From NCBI GenBank assembly GCA_000482145.1, contig AUXH01000312.1, positions 1 through 22,230 of the forward strand: a stretch of DNA of 22,230 nucleotides, read 5' to 3'. The translations under genes were made by a program, and so were the position numbers. The notes under the pieces were generated by a model. That model made no database searches, was not told the origin of the DNA, and was given only the letters and a program-made list of their open reading frames with translations. Position 1 is the first letter of the stretch. Each line of letters starts with the position of its first letter. Positions 16,701 to 22,230 of the stretch are shown piece by piece. The DNA is from Strigomonas culicis (Eukaryota > Euglenozoa > Kinetoplastea > Trypanosomatida > Trypanosomatidae).

Positions 16701-19700
16701 CGCCGTCCATCTCCCTCATGAACTGCTGCAGGTCCTGCTGCAGGTGCGCGTGGTGCTGCGCGTGCGGGGCGAGCGAGCTGACCACCGACCAGTGCTGCAG
16801 CTGCTGCCGCAGCAGCAGCCCCTCCGTCGGCGGGTGGAAGGACGCGGAGAGCTCGCGCTCAGGGAGCAGCGGCTCGCCGGTCGTCGACGGCCGGTGCGTG
16901 CCGGCGGTCGTGCGGGCCTCGTCCTCCGACCCGTGCGCGGTGGGCGCGATGCCCTCCGCCTGCCGCGACAGCCCGCTCACGCTGCTGCTGTGGACGCGCA
17001 GTGACGGCTCCGCCAAGTGCGGCCCCGGCAGCAGCGGCAGCAGCGCGTTGATGTCCTGCGTCGCGTAGAGCGTGCCGAGCTTCACGGCGAACTGCAGCGC
17101 CGCCTTGCACTCACTCAGCTCCTGCTCCATACGGCTCGCGTTGTACACGGCCGCCAGCGGCGACGTGGCGGTCGGCGCGGCGGTGGGATCGCTGTCCTGC
17201 TCGGGGCTGCTCAGGTAGTGGCCCGCGACCGTCGCGGCTGACACCGACGGGCCGCGCGCGCGCGAGCTCGCCAGCGTCTCCGGCGACAGCAGACCGGACC
17301 CCGACGCCTCCAGGCGGTCCGACTTCGTCGGCGTCTCCAGCACGAGGGAGAGGCTCTCCAGCTGGTGCGTGTGCATCCCGCGCACCCCCTCCATGTAGGA
17401 GTTGAGCACCTGGGTGGCGTAGGGGTCCATCGACACGGTCGTCATGAGCCGCCGTGACGGCAGCGCGGATTGGCTGCCGTGCAGCGGCCCCGCAAAGGAG
17501 CGCGTGTTGAAGGCGTGGCCGCTGCTGACGATCTCCGACACGGAAAGCCGCTCTGCCAGCAGCACTGGCGCGTGCAGAAAGTCGGGCTCCGCCTCCGCCG
17601 ACGCCGGCGGCGGGTGGTTCTTAGCCTCACAGAAGGCGGTGAAAAAGTCGAAGCCGCCACCGGCGTTGGCGGACCCGGGATCGGCATCGCCGCCACCGGC
17701 GCCACGCGCGCTCGTGGCGCTGCCGCCGAAGCCGGCCGCGGTTGTGTACACCCCGGTGCCGTGGCCACGGTTGTCGAAGACGCCGCCCTGGGAGGAGACG
17801 TAGCCGCGCGCGATGCCGTCGAGGGTGGCGAGGAGATAGTTGAAGGAGGGTAGGTCCTCCGCGGCCTCCGGCCCCTGCGTCGAGTGGTCCGCCTCCTCCG
17901 CCCGCTCGCGCGCGAAGGCCTCCGCCTCGTACCGCTGCGCGCGGAGCGCCATGGTCATCTCCACGAGCCCACTGGAGGCGAAGAGCAGCAGCCACCACGG
18001 CAGCAGCAGCCGCGCCTGTAGGTCGCCCTCGCGCTCCTCGCGCGGCGGCGGCTGCGACGCGCCGCTCGTGTGGTTGGCGGTGTTGGTGGGGCTCGCCACC
18101 GCGGCGCCGTCGGCCTCCTCCCCGCGCAGCGTCGCGGCGAGGGAGCGGCGGTGGGTCAGCGGCGGGCTGCCCTCCGGGTGCAGCAGCGTCGCCTCAAGAA
18201 TGCGCGCCTCCAAAAAGGCAAAGGTGATCTTGTACAGCGCCAGGATGCCCTTCGAGAGCCGCAGCCGCGGCTGGTCGCTGTCCGCCGCGGGGTGCGGCAG
18301 CGCGCCGATGCTGTTGTTCGCGACGCTCGGCGTCGAGGCGGGCCGCACGGTCCCGCTGACGCAGCTGAAGTCCATCGTGAAGGAGGAGCAACTAACGTCC
18401 GGCGCGTTGCTCGTGGCGCTGCTGCCGTGCATCGGCGGCGTCTGCGACGTGCGGCTCGCGCCGGAGGCGCGCGGCCCGGCGCCCTTGCCACCGCCGGGGA
18501 GCGCCGGGCCCTCCCCCCCGGCCGTGCTGTCGAGCGAGAAAAAGGTGTCGTGCAGAAACCCGCCCAGCACCGTCGTGGCGGCCAGCACCTGCTCCCAGCA
18601 CGCCGTAATGGCGACGCCGCCGCCACCCCAGCCGCCGCGGCCGGAGCTGCTGCCGTCGCACGTGGCGCTCGACGCGCCAGCGGCGCCGTCGTTCATCATG
18701 GGCGAGCTGACATCCCCGTCGCCGAGGGAGCCGTAGGCGCCGATCGGAGAGCCGTGGGAGCGGTACACGCGGCCGCTGCTGGGGTTGCCGCCGGCCGGGC
18801 TGTGCACGGGGTGGTGGTGCTCCGGGTTGCTGACAATCAGCGACGGCAGCGTCGGCGTCGCGCACGAGTGGCACCGCCACGGATTGCTGCCGCCGCCGCC
18901 GGACGGGGAGAGCATATCCCCACCGCTGCTGCGGTAGCGGTTGTGAAAGCTCTGCGTCGTGGCGGACGGCGCCGTCGTGCTGACCACGACGCTGCTGAGC
19001 GCGCCGTTGTCGCGGCTGAGGGAGAAGTCCGGCTCTTCCTCCTGGTCGTCCTCGAAGTAGAAGGTGGTCGGCGGCGCCATGTAAGGCGGCGGTATGGTCG
19101 ACAGCGGGCCGCCCGGCGAGGGGCTGCCGCACTCGCAGTTCAGCTCGCCCGCGCTCCCCATGCGGCGGCCCAACCTGGTGCTCTCGCGGCGCGCCATCGT
19201 ATTGGAGCCGGCGATCATGTCGCGGATAAAGATGTGGTACGTGTGCAGGATCGCCAGCAGCTGCACCTCCACCTGCTGCTGGCCTGCCGGCGTGACCGGG
19301 TCCGGCGGCGCGGCGGACCACGGCGAATCCTTCTTCGACGGCGGCTCCCGCATCGTCGTGGTGCTGCCGGGGGTGCTGCTGCTCTCCGGCGCGGCGGTAG
19401 ACCCCGTCTGGTTCAGCGGCGCGCGCTCCGCGGCCACGCCCGGCCGCTCGCGGTTCGCAAGGATGCTGTCCTTCCGCGCCGCCGCCGTCGCGACGCTCAC
19501 CGCGGCGGCCCCCGCGACGGCGGTGAGGCCCCGGCGCTGCTGCCGACGCGGGCCGCCCCCGGGCGCGCGCGTTGTGTTGCTGCCGTTATGGATGTAGCTG
19601 TTTGTGTGGCTCGTGTCCGCGCTGCTGGCGGCGTCCGCGCCGCGGGACGGGTGCGGCCGCGACGGCGGCAGCGGCGACGCCCCCTGCTGCGTGGCCACGG

Positions 19701-21147
19701 CGGCGCGCGGCACGCGCTTGTGCTGGACGGCAGGCGGCGCATCCGCCTCGGAGGCGCAGGCCACCAGCGTCACGATGGTCTCGTCCACCGTCGACGACCG
19801 GCCGGCCGCGCCGCCGAGCTCGGAGGGGTGGCCGCTGCCGAGGCGCGCCAGCTTGTGCGCGTCGCGCGGCGCGCTGGGCGTGCTGAGCTGCGCGCCGCCG
19901 AGCGGGCTGCCCGGGCCGCTGTGGCCGTCCTTCTGCGGCGACGCAGCCTCCGCGAGCGCGCCCACGCGGAGCGGCGGCGGCCGCTGGCCGGCGTCCTCGT
20001 GGAGGGAGACGCTCGCGTTGAGCGAGATGGGGTTCGCGGCGCCGAAGGAAAAGCTCGCGCCGCTCCCGCCGGCGTGGGGGGGGCCGGTGAGGCTCGTGTG
20101 GTGGCTGCTCGTCACCTGGCAGTGGTACGGCAGCAGGGTCTGCAGCGCCTCGCGCAGGGAGGCGCTCGCCGCCGTCTCGGGGCCGCTGCTGCACGCGTTC
20201 CCGTTCGCGTCCAGCCACATGCCGCCGCCCTCCGGCGCGTGAAGGCTCGTCTGCACCTCGTCGTGGTCCGTGGACAGGTACGGCGCCGCGTGCGAGGGCG
20301 TCTCGTCCATCACGTAGCTGCTCCGGCCCCACGTGGTATGTGTGTCGCGCGCCGCCGGCACCGTTCCGATCCGCATGAGCAAATCATACAGGTGCAGGTT
20401 GCACTCGTACTGCGGCGTCGGCGCCGGCGCCTCCCTGCGGCGGCTGGCTGCCTCCTCCACCGGCTTCGGCGTCTCGGCCGCACTCACCAAGCTCGCGGTG
20501 GGGGGCCGCGCCGGCGACGACGGCGCGCGCGGGGCGTGCCGCTTCGGCTGCTCCGTCACGCGCACGGAGGCGGACACGGCTCGGCGGGCCGGATTGCTCG
20601 CGCGCGCCGCGGCACCCTCCCGGGGCGCCAGCGCCGCCGCGCGGACGGCGGCCGCCGCGAGCGCAGCGCGTGTCGCGGCCGTCGGCGAGCCCGCGGCCGA
20701 CGGCGGCAGCAGATTACGCCGCCCCTCGGACCGCGTGGTGGTCGCGGCGGTGGTGGGCGAGCTGCCGCCCGTCAGGGCCACACGCGCACTGGCGTTCGCC
20801 GCACTAGAAGGCGGCACCGCGGTGCTCGTGTAGTTGTACGCATAGCGATTGACGCTGCTCAATCGGGTTACGGTGACAGCGTTCGCCGGGGGACCAGAGG
20901 TGGCGACGGTGGCGGCCGGCGGCTCGGCAGGCACCGGATGGCTCTCCTGCTTTCTACGGGTGGTATTGCCACTGCTGAACCGCTGGTTCTCGGACTTGCG
21001 CACGATGCTAGTCGGCACGCCGCGCCGCGGTCGGCTCTTCACCTCGACCTTTGGCTCTACTGTGTTTGCGTTTGTGCCGCTAGTTCTGGTATTGCTGGTC
21101 GCATGGCGGTTGTCACTGCTCGAAAGAGTATCACGGTTCATGTACAT
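10714..21147 (-). CDS. Giant protein with C-terminal Ser/Thr-type protein kinase domain, 3477 aa
   Basis: A protein kinase domain occupies about residues 2980-3465. It has glycine loop GTGGYG (2990-2995), VAIK lysine K3036, alpha-C glutamate E3054, catalytic loop HGDIKAEN (D3152), DFG (D3191), PPE in place of APE (E3235), DMWACG (D3335) and DPMARP (R3450). The kinase looks active, but Gly replaces the usual HRD arginine (non-RD). Low-complexity insertions lie between the glycine loop and VAIK and, about 95 residues, between PPE and DMW. The preceding ~2980 residues are mostly Ser/Ala/Gly/Pro/Thr-rich and probably disordered, with more ordered helical stretches (for example about 1330-2260), an acidic patch at about 2310-2355, three copies of a GPPLYF/SSGDT motif (about 2448-2653), and a poly-Ala run near 2773-2787. 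No membrane segment is convincing. The frame extends to 21153 as GTG; ATGs at 21145-21147 and 21139-21141 are the candidate starts. I cannot place it in a named kinase family. The stop is TAG. Confidence 0.9.
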   Translation of the reverse strand: MYMNRDTLSSSDNRHATSNTRTSGTNANTVEPKVEVKSRPRRGVPTSIVRKSENQRFSSGNTTRRKQESHPVPAEPPAATVATSGPPANAVTVTRLSSVNRYAYNYTSTAVPPSSAANASARVALTGGSSPTTAATTTRSEGRRNLLPPSAAGSPTAATRAALAAAAVRAAALAPREGAAARASNPARRAVSASVRVTEQPKRHAPRAPSSPARPPTASLVSAAETPKPVEEAASRRREAPAPTPQYECNLHLYDLLMRIGTVPAARDTHTTWGRSSYVMDETPSHAAPYLSTDHDEVQTSLHAPEGGGMWLDANGNACSSGPETAASASLREALQTLLPYHCQVTSSHHTSLTGPPHAGGSGASFSFGAANPISLNASVSLHEDAGQRPPPLRVGALAEAASPQKDGHSGPGSPLGGAQLSTPSAPRDAHKLARLGSGHPSELGGAAGRSSTVDETIVTLVACASEADAPPAVQHKRVPRAAVATQQGASPLPPSRPHPSRGADAASSADTSHTNSYIHNGSNTTRAPGGGPRRQQRRGLTAVAGAAAVSVATAAARKDSILANRERPGVAAERAPLNQTGSTAAPESSSTPGSTTTMREPPSKKDSPWSAAPPDPVTPAGQQQVEVQLLAILHTYHIFIRDMIAGSNTMARRESTRLGRRMGSAGELNCECGSPSPGGPLSTIPPPYMAPPTTFYFEDDQEEEPDFSLSRDNGALSSVVVSTTAPSATTQSFHNRYRSSGGDMLSPSGGGGSNPWRCHSCATPTLPSLIVSNPEHHHPVHSPAGGNPSSGRVYRSHGSPIGAYGSLGDGDVSSPMMNDGAAGASSATCDGSSSGRGGWGGGGVAITACWEQVLAATTVLGGFLHDTFFSLDSTAGGEGPALPGGGKGAGPRASGASRTSQTPPMHGSSATSNAPDVSCSSFTMDFSCVSGTVRPASTPSVANNSIGALPHPAADSDQPRLRLSKGILALYKITFAFLEARILEATLLHPEGSPPLTHRRSLAATLRGEEADGAAVASPTNTANHTSGASQPPPREEREGDLQARLLLPWWLLLFASSGLVEMTMALRAQRYEAEAFARERAEEADHSTQGPEAAEDLPSFNYLLATLDGIARGYVSSQGGVFDNRGHGTGVYTTAAGFGGSATSARGAGGGDADPGSANAGGGFDFFTAFCEAKNHPPPASAEAEPDFLHAPVLLAERLSVSEIVSSGHAFNTRSFAGPLHGSQSALPSRRLMTTVSMDPYATQVLNSYMEGVRGMHTHQLESLSLVLETPTKSDRLEASGSGLLSPETLASSRARGPSVSAATVAGHYLSSPEQDSDPTAAPTATSPLAAVYNASRMEQELSECKAALQFAVKLGTLYATQDINALLPLLPGPHLAEPSLRVHSSSVSGLSRQAEGIAPTAHGSEDEARTTAGTHRPSTTGEPLLPERELSASFHPPTEGLLLRQQLQHWSVVSSLAPHAQHHAHLQQDLQQFMREMDGVAMPFVFTDVNAATEVALALSAMVLNHITAMWGWTALQVATGSDTFDSPLWAEPLCDTLTSAAIASLRHHRRWTAQQLLRALPYVSECATREPSPLSPGAEEALTPPLPSPLPMGQSPPPLAIVLLQSGGGGSDLHRLNMITTKVTFVQVWRMGFEPVADTAKHLLRSGHRDPKALESVTWYMAGLADYAMRVRRVYMQRAQASGGYAPEREVLAIASTLQQRRRPARRERRPAAPLEDADPSRPVSARQRGEDNGGAEARREAVVTLLRRELLAPMECTMAVILSFMEELARSFDEELDASGAPIYDHFVDSSCTSSEVSGDDDHELASNTDRLRNSAGEDDGRYGRRVEKVQWRELCVHYFLEVLDVMLETSTLLPECSLPLVALCAGRMEPTHTRWPPMDEAGWSHHERGSGHGASGSLPPPLRVGRAAASLRDDVHSMYSSTHTAGASLPAETLALSRVQLFLSRYCDMVLQRCVSNISADPEPRSRWLRCSFEDTMNDNGDLILSDNDKIRGSYYDFVRTMWWPSEPFNFRQHICRVMQHAQITSYFLAQQPMHHDTAPCDDEEERCNRRLAHYLRRWHGTPFVAVLTPLLDVSTGAGAQLLSLSCERPQVAAASSSVVQTCNSPSSLSSTLRKSRGLSTKSLSTTVSVLWMRVRLLRTIACAASPSDPAMRARFVTTVRQSLNDVTDPHVLHHYTALGAFFSTQFAVMRGAMTRTYVRLLFLRLVQGFYYDHHPIQCVATASHDAQGYLVMHVQVMWLQYLYELLHALRVLCWYRRDAHRTAERLAIPSVLARMLIMLTDDSSVADEAVHNQRIDRFAAFFAKEEELDDDDFGLGVQSCLGEGGIEESFMAPAPVPKDFIDFEDDIAMEEENVFLYSGRAAPSLGGRKETASPDAFRKRARAPAGPAGPHELNLASLGELPTVASDALDQEEEEEQLSATLEAEASPHQALALPMLVPRLQLGTVAPPLYFTSTGDTSAAQEVLLFHPAGVAAGPTPPGSVRGAHSRTLTNASLSPSMSPKFAHLLEDGRAAALSPLPTTSLLCSSDATPPLHPAPPPAPVVPPLALRTVGPPMYYCSSGDTAAAQETVLLQSHSAAAEPHPPLYGSPRLSEATASQPAQSPKGSGAPNTPVVAALQLPRLALGAIGPPLYFVSSGDTGAMDVAVPRSPAQHPLSGTSSTIPPAEVSTPGGAAPAVLVLYPPEVGRRAVRYTDPVSDASTRRGTGRRASDDDESDSKCSRLQPTVTAEEYEDSTNKRDPKMATLPPLFVNSPANGRDSHRGSIPSVGAAAAAAATAATESHTAASLAVYTPLQQSVQAELVLCLCCQLLHRDSGNIQYTYTVSSLTQKRVPHMYMVVQPRLLYNLFGAAVGGRHGGAHNLLSRDGFATRSQALRAGGSSNAHNFTSFHVLRNLLHYLRLPKNAGIAQLLKEWLSTHYSDTLMDIIEKQTRGIDGAANASAVSPFFSTDSMIAPLSLGNFVLLRLLLTRRRYLTHFLVDRRIGTGGYGTVQSATFRGATTQSLPRVGGRRDLLRFELIQIQRHPEVAIKLLPQQLQDGESSLPLVHAEVLALSRLRHHPHVMSLMSFGNSGSEYFIVSPLYKGGSVYKWRVLHFPPGCAALTQQLVVQGAPPAQALSLLRICADIFEQVLEAVCATHALDLRHGDIKAENIFVETMDEVAATLLGKEGDPAATYAVPRHVRLGDFGTCDSCAPEDIRALVRDVEAGEARFLAGRWGCGRGTEPIQPPEVMFSSHRYHLLRDVLHSVGYGRDDGAQEPVVVSHMASTGANTATSAPTPSNHNAPSASPGGSNANLNAMGRRSSRATEGTESVDFDVVRDRIRRAELSVDMWACGCLLYEMLTGRMLFGEARLGRLVTITSSYRAAIAANAGSSASTTREPSRNAAVPSSPSTSSAGSPRSAALKELRAPTTALDEWERRDLVNSVGDGVVRFLSRLLSLDPMARPTAPEALYAWRDIRAYQLSEGRPHAPA
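12785..12832 (-). repeat. GCC trinucleotide run encoding poly-alanine in the kinase gene
   Basis: Near-pure GCC/GTC repeats on the plus strand encode an Ala-rich run (about residues 2773-2787) just before the more ordered region leading into the kinase domain. Such runs are prone to length variation. Confidence 0.8.
13189..13263 (-). repeat. Kinase-protein internal repeat, copy C
   Basis: Encodes residues 2629-2653, LALGAIGPPLYFVSSGDTG and a diverged end. It matches copies A and B at the core GPPLYF and SSGDT. Confidence 0.85.
13411..13491 (-). repeat. Kinase-protein internal repeat, copy B
   Basis: Encodes residues 2553-2579, LALRTVGPPMYYCSSGDTA followed by AAQETVLL. It matches copies A and C at the same positions. 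Confidence 0.85.
13726..13806 (-). repeat. Kinase-protein internal repeat, copy A
   Basis: Encodes residues 2448-2474, LQLGTVAPPLYFTSTGDTS followed by AAQEVLLF. Copies A and B start 105 residues apart and copies B and C 76, separated by Pro/Ser/Ala-rich linkers. Confidence 0.85.
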
Positions 21148-21176
21148 ATCCACTATCTTTTTTATCGCTTAACCGT

Positions 21177-21203
21177 CTTTAATAGAGAGGGAGAGAGAGA
21201 CGT
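21177..21203 (-). promoter_or_regulatory. Predicted spliced-leader acceptor for the giant kinase gene
   Basis: On the minus strand a CT-rich tract (21184-21200) is followed by ATTAAAG, with the first AG at 21178-21177. This gives a 29-nt 5' UTR before the ATG at 21147. The tract is also one arm of the inverted repeat at 21184-21219. Confidence 0.55.
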
Positions 21204-21219
21204 AGTGCTCTCCCTCTCT
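21184..21219. repeat. Perfect 12-bp inverted repeat over the kinase pyrimidine tract
   Basis: AGAGAGGGAGAG at 21184-21195 is the exact reverse complement of CTCTCCCTCTCT at 21208-21219, with a 12-base spacer. In RNA it could fold into a 12-bp hairpin. Confidence 0.9.
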
Positions 21220-21894
21220 GAATGATACGCAGAGGAGAAAAAAAAATGTAAAAAAGAAACAATAGTAAAAACAGACAAGCACACAAGAAAAAAAACGAAA
21301 AAAAAACTCTAAATCAAAGCGAGAGAAGAGTGTCAAATTATCCTAAGCTACACACAAAAAAAAAGAGAAAAAAAAGGGGAAATGCAAAAAATACTATGTT
21401 TGAAACACGTTCTCTATTTCTTGATCTTGTTTATTCAGTTTAGTTTATGGTTTCTCCAGTTCTGGTTAACACGTAACACGCACCAAATACGTGTTAATAA
21501 TAATAATAATGAGCAAAGAATGAGAGAGAGGGGAGTAGAAAAGAAATTATGGTACAGTGGTTACACATATAATTCTCTATAAATGAAGTATAAGAGAGTG
21601 ACATGTAATATGCCAGCATAACGTAGCCGAATAGGTCACGTTCTTTTTTTTCTTTTTCGTTCTTCCTTGTTTGTTTGTTTTTTGTCACCGTGTGTATTGT
21701 TATGATCACCACTGCTGTTTCAACACTTGATAATCATAGCAAACACGGATTTAAAAAAAAAAGTAGAGCAAAGATGTATCTATACATAAAAACAATTGAC
21801 AGCATAATAATAATAATAAAAACTAACGCAGTGTATCAGTTTCAAGGACTTAAGAATACTGTTCATTGATGAATCTCATATATATGCTTGTTCT
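21220..21894. other. AT-rich region upstream of the kinase gene
   Basis: Low-complexity sequence with many A runs (21238-21380), a (TAA)n run at about 21494-21510 and a second (ATA)n run at about 21804-21819. No gene, tRNA or other RNA gene is recognised. The small ORFs are AT-rich chance frames. Confidence 0.5.
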
Positions 21895-22157
21895 CGTTTG
21901 TTCATCCTCTGTCACGTGCGCAGCTGAACACAAAAGAGCGGGGGTCTCTTCCAGATGCCATCCTTCAGACCTGCAAATGAGTACGTGGGCCCGCAGGCCG
22001 CGCACAGGTCTGAGCGAAGCACTGGTGGCTCACCGCGGCAGCACGCTAAAGACGCGTGAGTGCAGGAAGTGCAACAGGGAAGATAGTACGTCGACGGCGA
22101 CGGTGTAAATCAGCGGATGACGCTTCACTAAGTGGTTTCAGTCAGTCAGGCTCAGAG
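21895..22157 (-). ncRNA. Possible small spliced-leader-capped transcript (noncoding or with a 19-codon ORF)
   Basis: A GC-richer island stands out inside AT-rich DNA. It is preceded on the minus strand by a T-rich tract ending TTTTCTTTTTAG (AG at 22159-22158), the same layout as the other acceptors here. The first ATG after that AG is at 21961-21959 and opens a frame of only 19 codons ending at 21902. A 9-bp perfect inverted repeat (21965-21973 with 22005-22013) could form a stem-loop. Alternatives are 3' UTR of a gene beyond the right edge, or a decayed gene. The call rests on layout and composition only. Confidence 0.25.
21965..22013. repeat. 9-bp perfect inverted repeat with GC-rich loop
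   Basis: TCAGACCTG at 21965-21973 is the reverse complement of CAGGTCTGA at 22005-22013. The roughly 31-base loop contains GGGCCC and GGCC, which could add a short inner helix. Confidence 0.8.
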
Positions 22158-22230
22158 CTAAAAAGAAAACAAAGCTTATACATCATGTACACACACAAAG
22201 AAATAGTAACAAAAAAAAAGTAGAAGTCAG

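Noticed and set aside
13525..17004. Plus-strand ORF of 1159 codons
   Set aside because: Arg/Ala/His/Val-rich shadow of the kinase gene with no domain, no upstream pyrimidine tract and wrong strand for the cluster; the opposite frame carries the recognisable protein.
18070..21225. Plus-strand ORF of 1051 codons
   Set aside because: Antisense shadow of the N-terminal part of the kinase gene with the same biased composition and no recognisable motif.
21861..21928. Possible C/D box snoRNA (TTGATGA, later CTGA, with GTTCA/TGAAC ends)
   Set aside because: The C box lacks the purine at its first position and the terminal stem would overlap the D box, so the fit is poor.
21869..22108. Plus-strand ORF of about 79 codons with a hydrophobic N-terminus
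   Set aside because: Opposite to the transcription direction of all genes here and without an evident acceptor on that strand; the signal-peptide look comes from AT-rich sequence.
1..22230. tRNA, rRNA, transposon or CRISPR features
   Set aside because: I looked for tRNA-like arms, retroelement domains and regularly spaced repeats and saw none.

Overview
The window looks like nuclear DNA from a trypanosomatid protist (Kinetoplastea). Five long, intron-free protein genes lie head to tail on the minus strand with no real gene on the plus strand, as in a polycistronic directional gene cluster. The coding DNA is very GC-rich. The gaps between genes are short, AT-rich and full of homopolymer runs. 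Just upstream of each start codon (minus-strand sense) is a pyrimidine tract followed by an AG, which is the pattern of a spliced-leader trans-splicing acceptor. The first gene encodes a trypanosomatid-type ribosomal protein L4. I cannot name the genus from this sequence.

Layout, in transcription order from right to left. (1) 21177-22230 is mostly AT-rich and holds no long gene, but it contains a GC-richer island (about 21895-22157) with its own pyrimidine tract, AG and a 9-bp inverted repeat. It may be a small noncoding or very short-ORF transcript. (2) 10714-21147 encodes a giant protein of about 3477 residues: a long disordered, Ser/Ala/Gly/Pro-rich body, three copies of an unfamiliar GPPLYF/SSGDT motif, and a C-terminal protein kinase domain. 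(3) 9853-10713 is an intergenic region with a long TG/CA microsatellite. (4) 5164-9852 encodes an enlarged FAN1-type VRR-NUC structure-specific nuclease for DNA repair. (5) 3206-4972 encodes folylpolyglutamate synthase, with an N-terminal stretch that looks like a mitochondrial presequence and an internal in-frame Met that could start a cytosolic form. (6) 882-2477 encodes an RCC1-repeat protein. (7) 1-498 is the N-terminal part of ribosomal protein L4, cut by the window edge.

The genes do not form one pathway (kinase signalling, DNA crosslink repair, folate metabolism, RCC1 repeat protein, translation). This is normal for trypanosomatid clusters, where neighbours share transcription rather than function. 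Three of the five reading frames can be extended upstream only through GTG or TTG codons, and in folylpolyglutamate synthase that extension is translated pyrimidine tract. I therefore placed starts at the first ATG downstream of the predicted splice acceptor.
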